Numbered from the stretch's first letter, positions 26,157 through 34,687 are shown. The stretch is DNA of 63,061 bases from an uncultured Oscillospiraceae bacterium (GCA_905197685.1 CAJJZS010000012.1:1-63061), one strand, 5' to 3'. The notes: a model not told the origin generated them from the letters alone. Translations and numbers: made by a program.

Positions 26157-26648
26157 TTATTTCTGTGCAAAAAGTTCAATCGGCGCAATTTCCGAGCTGT
26201 CTTTCTCTCCCAAAAAGCGCGCGTTAATCTGTAAGGTGTTTGCGCTGTCCGCTGCGGTTTTAAAGCAGCCTAACCCTGCCCCGTTGATGACAAGGAATAC
26301 CGGGTCGCCGTACTTTGGCGTCACACCGCTTGCCAGACGCACCCAGATTCTGCCGGAGCGCATGACGCTGACGGTGCTTTTTGGCTGTAACTTTAATTCC
26401 CCCTGCATATCCAGCTCGCGGTTTACATCGTTTAAAACAATGCCCTCAAACTTTTCGGCAGTCGCTCCCGTTGCAGGCAGCTTTACTGCCTTTCCCGGAA
26501 CCGCTCCCTGCACAACGCCCATGCCCGGCTTTAATGCGGTTGCGCTTTCTCCGTTCATTCTGCTGTCCACCACGTGCTCGGTTAAGTCGTACAGTCCGCC
26601 TGCCACTCCTGCCGGCATAGACTGGGTGTAGCTTGTCCACATACTCAT
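26157..26648 (-). CDS. structural cement/decoration protein
   Basis: A 163-residue protein: GLYDLTEHVVDSRMNGE, ALKPGMGVVQG, and SVMRSGRIWVRLASGV.PKYGDPV match the Gp24-like cement family encoded before DUF2184 capsids. Overlaps the upstream stop (TAATG). Confidence 0.75.
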   Translation of the reverse strand: MSMWTSYTQSMPAGVAGGLYDLTEHVVDSRMNGESATALKPGMGVVQGAVPGKAVKLPATGATAEKFEGIVLNDVNRELDMQGELKLQPKSTVSVMRSGRIWVRLASGVTPKYGDPVFLVINGAGLGCFKTAADSANTLQINARFLGEKDSSEIAPIELFAQK

Positions 26649-27427
26649 TACTTGTTACCTCCGTCCATTTTTTCAATCATTCTTCTTCTGGCTTCGTTCT
26701 GCCCGTCAACAGCTTTGTTTTGGGCAGAATCACCGCGGAACATCTGTCTGCGCTGATAGCCGACGTCCTTTCTTTTGCCGATGCTTTCTTTGGCAATATC
26801 AAACATGGCGTTGATGTAGGCGCTGCCTTTGCCGTCTAAGCGAATATTGGGGTGAACCTTTTTGATGATGGCTTTCTTTGCCTCTGTCGGTTTCATCGTG
26901 TCCAGTCCGTCCATGTTGAGTTTGTCCCCCAGACGAATCAGTTCGATTCTCTGTCTGACAAGTTTTTCCACAGCGTCAGCCCCGATACCGTCCAATTTAA
27001 CAGGCGTCTCCTTTTTTTCTTCGGAAGATTCCGAGGAGTTTTCTTCTTCGCCCTCGTCGGCATTGGTTTCTTCCTCCGGTTTTTCCTGCGAGCTTTCCGC
27101 TTGGTCAAAGTCAATCTTTGCCTGAAGCTGCGCGATAAAATCCAGCAGTTTCTGAATGTCCTCGTCCTGCTGGGCGATTACCCCGGAAGCTTCGTCCATT
27201 GTTTCGCAGTCACCCGAAGCGTCCCTGCGGTCGCGGCGGTCTTTTACCTCCTGCACAGGGTCCTTTTCGCCCTCGTCTGCGCTCTGCTCCTCCTGATTGT
27301 TGTCCTCATCAGCGGTTGGATTGGCAGCCTTTGCCTCCTCTGTTCGCTGCGCCTGACGCTGTTTGTACTCCTCCACCAGTCTTGCAATCTCTTCCGGTGT
27401 CAGTCCGTCTTTTCTTACTTTTGCCAT
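26648..27427 (-). CDS. nested scaffold protein from an internal start
   Basis: Within the DUF2213 gene an in-frame ATG at 27427 is preceded by a perfect AAAGGAGG at spacing about 7. It would give a 259-residue product beginning MAKVRKDGLTPEEIARL, consisting of the acidic coiled-coil part only. This copies the lambda C/Nu3 arrangement, where a scaffold is nested in the protease gene. Inference from the ribosome site; not proven. Confidence 0.65.
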   Translation of the reverse strand: MAKVRKDGLTPEEIARLVEEYKQRQAQRTEEAKAANPTADEDNNQEEQSADEGEKDPVQEVKDRRDRRDASGDCETMDEASGVIAQQDEDIQKLLDFIAQLQAKIDFDQAESSQEKPEEETNADEGEEENSSESSEEKKETPVKLDGIGADAVEKLVRQRIELIRLGDKLNMDGLDTMKPTEAKKAIIKKVHPNIRLDGKGSAYINAMFDIAKESIGKRKDVGYQRRQMFRGDSAQNKAVDGQNEARRRMIEKMDGGNK

Positions 27428-27955
27428 TTGTTTTCCTCCTTTTTCTTCCCCGTCGATGTTCAGACGAGCCTGTTCCCCTGCCCTTGCCTTTTGCACAAGG
27501 GCAAGATGGTTGATTCGGATATCTCGTTGGATTGCGTCATACCGCTGTCCGTTCCATATTCCGGGGGTTTCCTCCGGTGTTTGGGTGTAACCCAGTGACA
27601 GCTCGCGCAATCCATAGTCCAACGATTCTGCATCGTGTATCACTATCTGCGCCCGCACGTTTTCCCCGTCCTGCACGCCCTCGCTGAGAACGGTTCCGAT
27701 ATGCTCCTGCTGCACATTGTCTGTATTGACAAGCCCCGCCTCGTGGGTGAGGATAATCGGCTTGCCCTTGTAGCTTGCAAGGCTTTCGGCGGCGAACACT
27801 TCTTCCGGCAGGCGCAGTTCTCTGCGAACGGTTCCGTCCGCGTTGTGATACTCAAAAATACCCACCCTTGTTAAGATGGGATTATCAATCAAATATCCCT
27901 CCGGGGTAAAATAGGTTTCGCCCAGAGGGATACTGTCAAATCTTTGTTCCATCAT
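26648..27955 (-). CDS. DUF2213 prohead protease-scaffold fusion
   Basis: A 435-residue protein. Residues 1-170 form the DUF2213 domain (ETYFTPEGYLIDNPILTRVGIFEY, LRELSLGYTQTPEE, INHLALVQKARAG), thought to be a capsid maturation protease. The remainder is a charged, Gln/Glu-rich scaffold-like region. Two ATGs lie in tandem at the start; the second (27952) has better spacing to AAGGAG. An internal in-frame start makes the scaffold alone (next entry). Confidence 0.8.
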   Translation of the reverse strand: MMEQRFDSIPLGETYFTPEGYLIDNPILTRVGIFEYHNADGTVRRELRLPEEVFAAESLASYKGKPIILTHEAGLVNTDNVQQEHIGTVLSEGVQDGENVRAQIVIHDAESLDYGLRELSLGYTQTPEETPGIWNGQRYDAIQRDIRINHLALVQKARAGEQARLNIDGEEKGGKQMAKVRKDGLTPEEIARLVEEYKQRQAQRTEEAKAANPTADEDNNQEEQSADEGEKDPVQEVKDRRDRRDASGDCETMDEASGVIAQQDEDIQKLLDFIAQLQAKIDFDQAESSQEKPEEETNADEGEEENSSESSEEKKETPVKLDGIGADAVEKLVRQRIELIRLGDKLNMDGLDTMKPTEAKKAIIKKVHPNIRLDGKGSAYINAMFDIAKESIGKRKDVGYQRRQMFRGDSAQNKAVDGQNEARRRMIEKMDGGNK

Positions 27956-27980
27956 TGACTCCTTTTTTCGGAATTGTCTT

Positions 27981-28901
27981 TTATTTTTCCGAAGAAAGAT
28001 TTTCCCACGGAAAAATTACGTTCTTGTTAAATACCGGCAGCGCAACGCAGCGGCAGCCGTAGTCCTCCCCCGGGTGGCAGCGCCGTCCGGTTTTCGGGTC
28101 GGAAATCGGCGGCGAATCCCAGGAAAACTTTTTGCCGTTTAGCTTTCTGTGCTGATTGCGGACTTTGGAATCGTTTTTTGAGGACCAGATATATTCCCGC
28201 ACCCCCGCGTCTTTTTGCTGCTGCATGGTTAAGCGGGACTGCAATTTCCCGACCTGGTCCCGCGCAATAAACTTTGCCCTGCTCTGACTGACTTTGCAGG
28301 TGTGGCGGATATGCTGCGCCATCTGCTCGGTGGTGGCGCGGTTGGTGATGTCCTCCCACAGAATATCCCTGATTTGCCGGACAAGTTCCTGCGGGATAGA
28401 GGAAATCATCTGCATATTCTCCCGAAACCACTGTTCCAGCAGTTCCTTGTAGAATGTTTCGTCATAATATCCCGAAAGGATTTTCACTCCCAGCGTGCGT
28501 TCCACCGCCTTGCTCCATCCGCGGTTTACTGCGCTGCGAACCAGATATGCCGCTGTTTTCAGCTGCTCTTCCAAATCAGAACCGTCCTTTTCCTGTTCTT
28601 CCTCGGTTTTCAGGTCGTTCATCATCTTGGTAAGGTACAGGTCAATCAGCTGCATAAATCCAACCGCGTCATCGGTGCGCAAATTTTGATTTTGTTCTTT
28701 TTCAATGACTTTCAGAATTTTGGGAAGCCAACGAAGAACAACCTTATCAAATCGCCGGTACAAATTCGCAAACGTCTGTGAATACTGCCGTTCTGCCGAC
28801 ATGGCGTACTGCGGGGTATGCTTTGACTTTAAGGTATCGTGCCCATAAAACTTGCGTCGGATTTCCTCCTGCAAGGCAGTTCGGTACGCAAGGTCATTCA
28901 C
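27981..28901 (-). CDS. MuF-like minor head protein
   Basis: A 306-residue protein. The GTG at 28901 is preferred: AGAGGTGG lies 5 bases upstream. The C-terminal half has the Mu F/SPP1 gp7 domain (TTEQMAQHIRHTCKVSQSRAKFIARDQVGKL, REYIWSSKNDSKVRNQHRKLNG, HPGEDYGCRCVALPV). Acts in head assembly and DNA ejection. Confidence 0.85.
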   Translation of the reverse strand: MNDLAYRTALQEEIRRKFYGHDTLKSKHTPQYAMSAERQYSQTFANLYRRFDKVVLRWLPKILKVIEKEQNQNLRTDDAVGFMQLIDLYLTKMMNDLKTEEEQEKDGSDLEEQLKTAAYLVRSAVNRGWSKAVERTLGVKILSGYYDETFYKELLEQWFRENMQMISSIPQELVRQIRDILWEDITNRATTEQMAQHIRHTCKVSQSRAKFIARDQVGKLQSRLTMQQQKDAGVREYIWSSKNDSKVRNQHRKLNGKKFSWDSPPISDPKTGRRCHPGEDYGCRCVALPVFNKNVIFPWENLSSEK

Positions 28902-28980
28902 AAATTCCACCTCTTTCCTAAAAAAGGGTACAAAAAAGGACGGTGCAAAAGCATCGTCCTTAATAAAAATCTGTTCTGTT

Positions 28981-29220
28981 TTAATGACCAAACAGGCTGT
29001 TCGGTCCGCACCACTTGGAAACAATGGAGGTCGGTTTGCCTTCTCTCAGGCATTTTTCCAGTTCTTCCTTGTATACCTGCGCTGCACATTTATCTCCGAT
29101 TCGGTCAAAGTCGGCATAATTAAAAAGAAGGTCTTTGCCGAATCTCCTTTCATATTCGTCCCTTAATTCCTTAATCTCATCAGTTGTTAAGATTTCCATA
29201 TCTACTCGCGCAGCGTACAT
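28981..29220 (-). CDS. small unknown head-region protein
   Basis: A 79-residue protein starting MYAARVDMEILTTDEIKELRD with GGAGG 9 bases upstream. Charged and helical, with DRIGDKCAAQVYKEELEKCL. Lies between the portal-fusion gene and the MuF-like gene. It could be an antidote or partner for the portal-linked peptidase domain, by position only. Confidence 0.55.
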   Translation of the reverse strand: MYAARVDMEILTTDEIKELRDEYERRFGKDLLFNYADFDRIGDKCAAQVYKEELEKCLREGKPTSIVSKWCGPNSLFGH

Positions 29221-29221
29221 T

Positions 29222-31552
29222 TTATGTTTCCTCCCCGTGTAGCTGACGAAGATAACTGTCACAACTATTAGATACCTCCGGCAAATTTTCACGAAGGAAA
29301 GCTAACTTCTGAGTATCTTTGAAAGCAACCAAAGAATAGTAGTTGGCAAAGATTTCACTTTCTTTGATTCCTTCCCGTTTCCAGTATTCTTCAGAGTGTC
29401 CTAAAGGAAATTTATATTTTCCATCTGAAACAGCACTGCAAATATCAGAAACAAAGCCATCTGTATCTTTTTGACAAAAGCTCCAAAATTTATCCGGGTC
29501 GGAATCAATTGTCTGTTTTGCACCTTTTACCTTTTCCACAAAATTTGTATCATTTTCCACATTGAGAAACAGCTTATCAATCCTATGAGAAAGTTCGTGC
29601 GTGGTAACAATCGACAAATCAATATCATGGAAAGATTTCCTTGATGTATCGTAATAGAAAGCGTCCTTTGACGGAGAATAGCCAAACGGAGCGTCCTCGG
29701 ATAATTTTGCCGACTTAAACTCCACTGCCTGCATCATGGTCTGCAAGTATGCCTGACACGGCGCGTCCATCTGTTGGGTGAACGCTTGGTAATCGTCTTG
29801 CAGCTTTTGCACGTCCAATGTTCCGTCTGAGGTAATATAGTTTTTGGTCGGCATACTGTCGGAGGGCAGTTTCCTGCTCTCTGTCGGCTGCGGCGCGCTT
29901 TCTCTTTGTCCGCGTTCAGAACTTCCCTCGGCTTGTTTGGGCTGATTGTTCTCCGAAGCTCCCTGTTGCTGTGACGGTTGTTCGCCTTGTTTGTTTTGTT
30001 CTTCTTTTTTTCTGTTTGAGGACCTTTCCCGTTGAGATTCTTTCGGCTTTTCTTTTGATTCCTGTTTGGAAGAAGAGCCTCCGCCCTCTCCCGAACCGCC
30101 GACCTTTCCCGGGCGACCCTCATGGTTAAAATTTCCGCTGCCCTCCCCACCGTCCTGCACGCTGATACCGTCCGATGAGAATGGCTCTGCCTTTATTATA
30201 TCACTGCCGACTGCTTTCTGTCCAGACAACTTCTCTGTGCTTTCTGACGAATTTTGCGCCAGAGAATTGAGCAATTCTTCCCAATCGGCGCTTTCTTCCT
30301 GTTCCGGTATCTGCTCTGCAATCAGTTTGCCGTTTTTGGCAAGCGCCTGCCGCACTTCCTCCGGACCGATTATCTGCATATCCATGTACATCTGCACTGT
30401 CTGCGCGTTTGCCTGCTCGGTCTGCGCCCGCACCAAATCCACCTGCGCGCGTTCTGTTTCGGTTAAGCTCCACAGCGGCGGAAAGCTCGGTTTGATGATT
30501 CCCGGATTTTCAGCAATGCTTCCGTCATAGATTCCTGCCTGCACAATCGCTTTTATCAGCGTCCGCACATTCTTTTTGAGCATCCGCTTCTGGATTCCTT
30601 CCACAAAGTTGTAGTAGTTCTCCAAATCGCTTTCCCCTGTCGCATTCTCCCCTGCGGGCGAGCGTCCGAACAGAATGGTCTGCGGAATACAGGTGACTGC
30701 CGAAAGCAGGTTGCACGCGCTGTCCAATATCTCTTTGGTTCCGCTCATCTGAAAGGTTTTGAAATCGTACTCCTCACCCTCCATATCAATGGCAATCGTG
30801 TTCATCATTCCTCGGGAAGCGTCAAGAACCTGCAAGCGTTTGAGTTCCATATCATCGCCGTTTGGACCTGCCAGCATACTTTGCAGACCTCGCTGTTTGT
30901 ATACCGGCTGCACGCTTTTTTCAATCATGTTTGCGGCGTTGGTGTGCGTCCTTAACGCGATTGACAGGTCGCGCTTAATGCGGATATACTCCGGCAATCC
31001 CCAGTAATAATACTGCTGCGCCGTTCCGTATTCCGGCAGCGTTCCGTTTTTAAAAATCAAGCACCTGCTGCGATGCACGCGAAAGGTGCCGCCGTAGGTG
31101 CTGGAAATGTCAAAATATTCTGCTGTTCCGCTTCGGTAAACTTCCGGGTCTGGCTGAACCACCGCCCGTTCGTACACCCGCAGTTCCTCCACCGACCGAA
31201 TGTCCTGCCAGTTTACCGGTTCTTCCAATCCTCTGCCGTCGTCTAACAGCATGACGATGATTGCCCCGCCGAACAGCCTTGCCCAGCGGATTGCGGCAGT
31301 TGCCTTTTCTTCCCAATCCAGTCGGTCAAGGGCATCGTCCAGATATGCGGCAAGCTCGCTGTCGCTGACGTTGTAGTCTAAGCCGTGCTTGCAGGCTTCC
31401 TCTGCCGGTCGGTCGATAATCTTGCTGAATAAACCGTTATATTGGTACTTTTCCGCAAGGTCATAGTCGGGTATCCACACTTCCCCTGTCTGCGCCGTCT
31501 GCGACCGGTACAGCCTCATCACATCGGAAAATCCGTCTGCTCTATATTCCAA
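29222..31552 (-). CDS. portal protein fused to a metallopeptidase-like domain
   Basis: A 776-residue protein from a TTG start. Residues 1-430 form a DUF1073-type portal (WIPDYDLAEKYQYNGLFSKI, ARLFGGAIIVMLLDDGRGL, TILFGRSPAGENATGESD). Residues about 430-570 form a Gly/Ser/Gln-rich linker containing GNFNHEGRPGKVGGSGEGG, a motif seen in phage head proteins that carry extra effector domains. Residues about 570-776 form a separate domain with THELSHRID (HExxH at 652-656) and a downstream KESEIFANY that could provide the third zinc ligand. The portal forms the DNA entry ring; the extra domain might process head proteins or be injected. Length is well above the usual 400-500. Confidence 0.8.
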   Translation of the reverse strand: MEYRADGFSDVMRLYRSQTAQTGEVWIPDYDLAEKYQYNGLFSKIIDRPAEEACKHGLDYNVSDSELAAYLDDALDRLDWEEKATAAIRWARLFGGAIIVMLLDDGRGLEEPVNWQDIRSVEELRVYERAVVQPDPEVYRSGTAEYFDISSTYGGTFRVHRSRCLIFKNGTLPEYGTAQQYYYWGLPEYIRIKRDLSIALRTHTNAANMIEKSVQPVYKQRGLQSMLAGPNGDDMELKRLQVLDASRGMMNTIAIDMEGEEYDFKTFQMSGTKEILDSACNLLSAVTCIPQTILFGRSPAGENATGESDLENYYNFVEGIQKRMLKKNVRTLIKAIVQAGIYDGSIAENPGIIKPSFPPLWSLTETERAQVDLVRAQTEQANAQTVQMYMDMQIIGPEEVRQALAKNGKLIAEQIPEQEESADWEELLNSLAQNSSESTEKLSGQKAVGSDIIKAEPFSSDGISVQDGGEGSGNFNHEGRPGKVGGSGEGGGSSSKQESKEKPKESQRERSSNRKKEEQNKQGEQPSQQQGASENNQPKQAEGSSERGQRESAPQPTESRKLPSDSMPTKNYITSDGTLDVQKLQDDYQAFTQQMDAPCQAYLQTMMQAVEFKSAKLSEDAPFGYSPSKDAFYYDTSRKSFHDIDLSIVTTHELSHRIDKLFLNVENDTNFVEKVKGAKQTIDSDPDKFWSFCQKDTDGFVSDICSAVSDGKYKFPLGHSEEYWKREGIKESEIFANYYSLVAFKDTQKLAFLRENLPEVSNSCDSYLRQLHGEET

Positions 31553-31567
31553 TTCTTTCCCTCCCTT

Positions 31568-32992
31568 TTAAATCAATCCTTCCAGACTAAAGGAGGAAGA
31601 ATTGTAATAGGTGTTTGCCTGCGTCTGCGCGTCCACCTGGTCATCGTTCGCCCCGTTCGGAAAAGCGGTATGCTCTTCCACAAAATCATGCACCCAGGGC
31701 GCAATAGACGGGTCGGGCAAAAAGACGTTGCCTGCCTCAACTACTGCTGTCACGGCATTGGCGCGCACAATCTTGCCGCCCTCCGGCTCCACCGGAATCA
31801 ACCCCGGAATTTCTTTTCGCAGTACATCAATGACCGCCGTTCCGTTTGCTTTATCCTCCACGAGCTTGCGGACTGCCTGTGGCCATTTTGCGGACAGGGA
31901 ACGGATCGCGTAAAGCGTTTCGGTAAAGCTCATTCGTCCGCGCACCTGGTCGAGCAGGTAGCGGCTGCTTCCCTTTCTCGCCCAAACCTGCCCCACCACA
32001 TAGTCGGAGGACTGAGCGTCCTTGAAGGTGCAGTCCCAGGACTGCACAAAATCATAAAGACCGTCCGGCAGTACCTTGTAGTAGTTCCACCATTCTCGCT
32101 TGAAGGTGCCGCCTTCGCCCGGTGTCGGGTGCTGCTGATACAGCGCCGCCCAATCGCGGCTGCCGACCGTTGCCTTCATCTTTGCAAGAGCTTGCTCGTC
32201 ATATTTCCATTTCCACAGCGCTTCTCCCTCCTGCCGCACATCATACGGCTTTGCGGGATATTCGCACACTGCCGGCAATTCCAGCACTGTCCATTGGTCC
32301 GCGCCTTCCTCTGCCGCTTTCAGCAGCTTTCCTGCCAAATCGTCCTCGTGCCATCGGGTTAAGGTCAATAAAATACACCCGTCCTTTTCCAGACGAGTGT
32401 AAAGTGTGGAGGTGTACCAATCGTATATTTTTTCCCGTATCGTTGCGCTGTCTGCGTCCTCGCGGTTTTTCACCGGGTCGTCGATGATGATATACTCGCC
32501 GCCCATACCGGTGATACCGCCTCCGACGCCCGCGGAACGGTAGTTTCCTTTCCCGTTTACCACTTCAAACATATTGTTGTTTCTGATGTAGCGGGTTTCG
32601 TAAAATCTTCTGGTATGCTGATTGCTTAACTGTGTGTCGGGAAAAAGCTCCGCATACTTTTCGCTGTCAATCAGCCGCTGCACATCTCGGTTCATGCGGC
32701 TTGCAAGGTCGGCAGAGTAGGAACAGGAGATAATCGAGGTGTCCGGGTTTTTCCCCAGCAAAAAGGCTGGGAACTTGCGCGATACCAATTCGCTTTTTCC
32801 GTGTCGCGGCGGCATAAACACCATCAGGCGGCGGATTTCCTTTTTTGCCAACTTGTCCAGATATTCGCACAGCAGCCGATGATGCCAGTTCATCCGATAC
32901 CGCTCATCAACAAACAGCACAAAATCACTCATCTTGCGGCGGGCAAGCTCCCGCTTTGCTTCCTCAATCAGCAATTCCATCATTCTGTCCAT
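31568..32992 (-). CDS. terL: terminase large subunit
   Basis: A 474-residue DNA-packaging motor. Walker A FMPPRHGKSE at about 60-68, Walker B YIIIDDP at 167-173, coupling motif LTLTRWHEDDLAG, and a C-terminal RNase H-fold nuclease beginning QSWDCTFKD. Start overlaps the end of terS by 29 bases. Confidence 0.95.
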   Translation of the reverse strand: MDRMMELLIEEAKRELARRKMSDFVLFVDERYRMNWHHRLLCEYLDKLAKKEIRRLMVFMPPRHGKSELVSRKFPAFLLGKNPDTSIISCSYSADLASRMNRDVQRLIDSEKYAELFPDTQLSNQHTRRFYETRYIRNNNMFEVVNGKGNYRSAGVGGGITGMGGEYIIIDDPVKNREDADSATIREKIYDWYTSTLYTRLEKDGCILLTLTRWHEDDLAGKLLKAAEEGADQWTVLELPAVCEYPAKPYDVRQEGEALWKWKYDEQALAKMKATVGSRDWAALYQQHPTPGEGGTFKREWWNYYKVLPDGLYDFVQSWDCTFKDAQSSDYVVGQVWARKGSSRYLLDQVRGRMSFTETLYAIRSLSAKWPQAVRKLVEDKANGTAVIDVLRKEIPGLIPVEPEGGKIVRANAVTAVVEAGNVFLPDPSIAPWVHDFVEEHTAFPNGANDDQVDAQTQANTYYNSSSFSLEGLI

Positions 32993-33740
32993 CCGGTTCC
33001 TGCCCTTTCTGTATCAATCGTTTCAGTTGTTCTTCGTCCAATTCTTCCAGCACTCTGCGGTGCGGTTCCTCTTTTTCCCGAGTTGCCGACTGCTGCGAGC
33101 GAAGAATCCGCAGCTCGCTGAAATACTGCCGTTTCTCTTTCTGCACTTTGGTAAGCTCTGCCTGTAATTTTTGGATTACATCAAATACGTCTCTGGTTCT
33201 GGTGGTGGTTTCCACCTGTTTGGAGCGGCTGCCTTTTGTCCCTTCGCTTTCTACCGTTCTGCGCGTTACCCCGTCCAAAGACAGCCCGTTTTTCTGGTCC
33301 TGATATTTTTGAATGGATTCCATCAGCTGACGCTCTCTGACTGTCAGCAGCATGATTTCGTCAATGAGCAGCTCTGCCGGATTGTCAAAGTTCATCTGCG
33401 ACAGCCGATTCAATTCTTCCTGCGGAATCATGTCCATCGTGGGGTTTGCATACAGCCCGTGAACGTAGCGGTTTTGGTTTCCTTTCTGCCCGCCCCGCTT
33501 TCGTTTCGGCGTTTTTTCCTCAATGGTAACGTTACCTTTCGATTCTGCCGCGTTACCGATTGATTTGGTAACGTTTGGTAACGCCTGCGCTTCGTCCCAT
33601 TTATCCAGATTTTTCCACTTTCTGACCTGGCTTTCCGATACGCCCAATTCCTGCGCAATCTCTTTGAGCGTGCGGCTTTTCCCCGATTCTTTCCACAGCT
33701 CAAACGCCTTGTCTCTGTTCGGACTTCTTGCCCTCGGCAC
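32964..33740 (-). CDS. terS: terminase small subunit (PBSX/phBC6A51-type)
   Basis: A 258-residue protein from a GTG start behind GAGGTGG. The N-terminal HTH (TLKEIAQELGVSESQVRKWK) binds DNA; KRKRGGQKGNQNRYVHGLY and NPAELLIDEIMLLTVRERQLM are standard in PBSX-type small subunits. The coding region itself contains a cluster of GGTAACG heptamers (33525-33583) that may be the packaging site. Confidence 0.85.
   Translation of the reverse strand: MPRARSPNRDKAFELWKESGKSRTLKEIAQELGVSESQVRKWKNLDKWDEAQALPNVTKSIGNAAESKGNVTIEEKTPKRKRGGQKGNQNRYVHGLYANPTMDMIPQEELNRLSQMNFDNPAELLIDEIMLLTVRERQLMESIQKYQDQKNGLSLDGVTRRTVESEGTKGSRSKQVETTTRTRDVFDVIQKLQAELTKVQKEKRQYFSELRILRSQQSATREKEEPHRRVLEELDEEQLKRLIQKGQEPDGQNDGIAD
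33525..33583. promoter_or_regulatory. candidate pac site: five GGTAACG heptamers
   Basis: GGTAACG occurs at 33525, 33567 and 33577 on plus and at 33530-33536 and 33551-33557 on minus, with one perfect GGTAACGTTACC palindrome. All lie in the first quarter of terS, where pac sites often are. Function inferred. Confidence 0.4.
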
Positions 33741-33784
33741 TTCTCACCACCTCTCTGTCTGTCCCGATTGGAACCTGTATTTTA

Positions 33785-33813
33785 AAATTATTCAATCGTT
33801 GTATTTTTTTCAA
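33785..33813 (-). promoter_or_regulatory. weak late promoter before terS
   Basis: TTGAAA (33813-33808), 17-base spacer, poor -10 TAATTT (33790-33785). A strong -35 with weak -10 is what an activator-dependent late promoter would look like; the regulator may be the protein at 36692-37255. Confidence 0.35.
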
Positions 33814-33840
33814 TCTCATTATAAAAAACGGTATAAAAAA

Positions 33841-33875
33841 AGCCGGAGTTCCAAAAAAGAATCCGGCTAAAAGAT
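33841..33875 (-). terminator. terminator before the late operon
   Basis: AGCCGGA / TCCGGCT stem with a T-run on the minus strand. It would stop early-operon transcripts before terS. Confidence 0.7.
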
Positions 33876-33916
33876 TAAATTTTCGCACAAATAAGCGATT
33901 TTTTTGCAAAAAGGTA

Positions 33917-33945
33917 TTGACATACTGCTATCAGTATGGTATAAT
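33917..33945 (+). promoter_or_regulatory. micro-operon promoter 1 with palindrome in spacer
   Basis: Consensus TTGACA, 17-base spacer, TATAAT. The spacer is filled by CATACTG-N4-CAGTATG (33921-33938). The same promoter context recurs at 34538. Confidence 0.85.
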
Positions 33946-33971
33946 AGAATCAATGAAGGGAGGTGACTAAA

Positions 33972-34085
33972 ATGGAAAGCAAAATAAAAGAGCTCATCAA
34001 GCTGTGCAACCAGCTTGAAAAGCTCATCATCAGAATCATCAGCCTGCTTGGTTGGATTATGATTCTGGTCAAACTGTTCCGATAA
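33972..34085 (+). CDS. short amphipathic/hydrophobic peptide A1
   Basis: 37 residues, MESKIKELIKLCNQLEKLII..., a Lys/Glu amphipathic helix passing into a hydrophobic stretch (SLLGWIMILVKLF). Perfect GGGAGGTGA ribosome site 8 bases upstream and a consensus promoter. Followed by a G/C-rich hairpin and a membrane peptide. Could be a type I-like toxin or a regulatory leader peptide; no family recognised. Confidence 0.6.
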   Translation: MESKIKELIKLCNQLEKLIIRIISLLGWIMILVKLFR

Positions 34086-34093
34086 GGAACAGC

Positions 34094-34122
34094 AAGGGCG
34101 GGGGCGAAAGCCCCTCCCCTTA
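34094..34122 (+). other. GC-rich hairpin after peptide A1
   Basis: GGGCGGGGGC, GAAA loop, GCCCCTCCCC, without a T-run. An equivalent hairpin follows peptide A2 and peptide A3. Confidence 0.6.
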
Positions 34123-34158
34123 CTTTAAGTATATCAAACTGCTTTCCAAAATGCAACC

Positions 34159-34251
34159 ATGAAAAAAGATATTATAACCCTCATCTCAAAAATACTAATC
34201 ATTGCAGGACTTTTATTTGCCCTGTACTTCATTCTTCGTTCATTCTTTTAG
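34159..34251 (+). CDS. small membrane peptide B1
   Basis: 30 residues, MKKDIITLISKILIIAGLLF..., one transmembrane helix with an Arg/Phe end. No clear ribosome site, so translation may be coupled to RNA structure. Its stop overlaps the ribosome site of the RHH gene. Confidence 0.5.
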   Translation: MKKDIITLISKILIIAGLLFALYFILRSFF

Positions 34252-34261
34252 GAGGTACTTT

Positions 34262-34450
34262 ATGGGAAAAACATCCACTCAGGTCAAACAGCGCTATTTA
34301 GATAAAGCCTATTCTCAAATCGCCGTTCGCCTGCAAAAAGACCTTGTTGCTCAGTGGGAAGAAGCCATTAAGGCTGACGGTATCAGCAAAGCTGAATTTA
34401 TCCGCCGAGCAATAACGGAATATCTTCACAATAAACACTCTGAAGAATAA
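34262..34450 (+). CDS. ribbon-helix-helix regulator
   Basis: A 62-residue Arc/CopG-like protein: QIAVRLQKDLVAQWEEAIKA (strand and helix 1) and GISKAEFIRRAITEYL (helix 2). GGAGG 7 bases upstream. Could repress promoter 1 at its palindrome. Confidence 0.75.
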   Translation: MGKTSTQVKQRYLDKAYSQIAVRLQKDLVAQWEEAIKADGISKAEFIRRAITEYLHNKHSEE

Positions 34451-34461
34451 CCCCCGACAGA

Positions 34462-34500
34462 AAACCCGCTTGTCTTTCTGACAGGCGGGTTTCTCTGTTT
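34462..34500 (+). terminator. terminator after the RHH gene
   Basis: AAACCCGCTTGTC / GACAGGCGGGTTT stem, T-rich tail. Confidence 0.85.
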
Positions 34501-34537
34501 TTTCGCATAAATAAGCCATTTTTCTTTAAAAAAGGTA

Positions 34538-34565
34538 TTGATTTAGCGTTACGCTATGGTATAAT
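34538..34565 (+). promoter_or_regulatory. micro-operon promoter 2 with palindrome in spacer
   Basis: TTGATT, 16-base spacer, TATAAT. The spacer carries TAGCGT-T-ACGCTA (34544-34556). About 90 bases (34499-34590) are a diverged copy of 33886-33975, with the palindrome replaced. Confidence 0.8.
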
Positions 34566-34582
34566 AGAATCAATGAAAGGAG

Positions 34583-34687
34583 GTGAACAAATCGAATGAA
34601 GAAATAAGAAAGGACTTACTTGAAATCTTCGTTTTAATCCTTACAATCCGACAATTAAAAGGAAAAAAGAAACGAAAGAAAAAGTAA
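34583..34687 (+). CDS. short peptide A2 (GTG start)
   Basis: 34 residues from a GTG inside the GGAGGTGA region: a charged N terminus, hydrophobic LLEIFVLILTI, and a poly-Lys/Arg C terminus. The start is uncertain because the ribosome site overlaps it. It occupies the same place as peptide A1. Confidence 0.4.
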   Translation: MNKSNEEIRKDLLEIFVLILTIRQLKGKKKRKKK

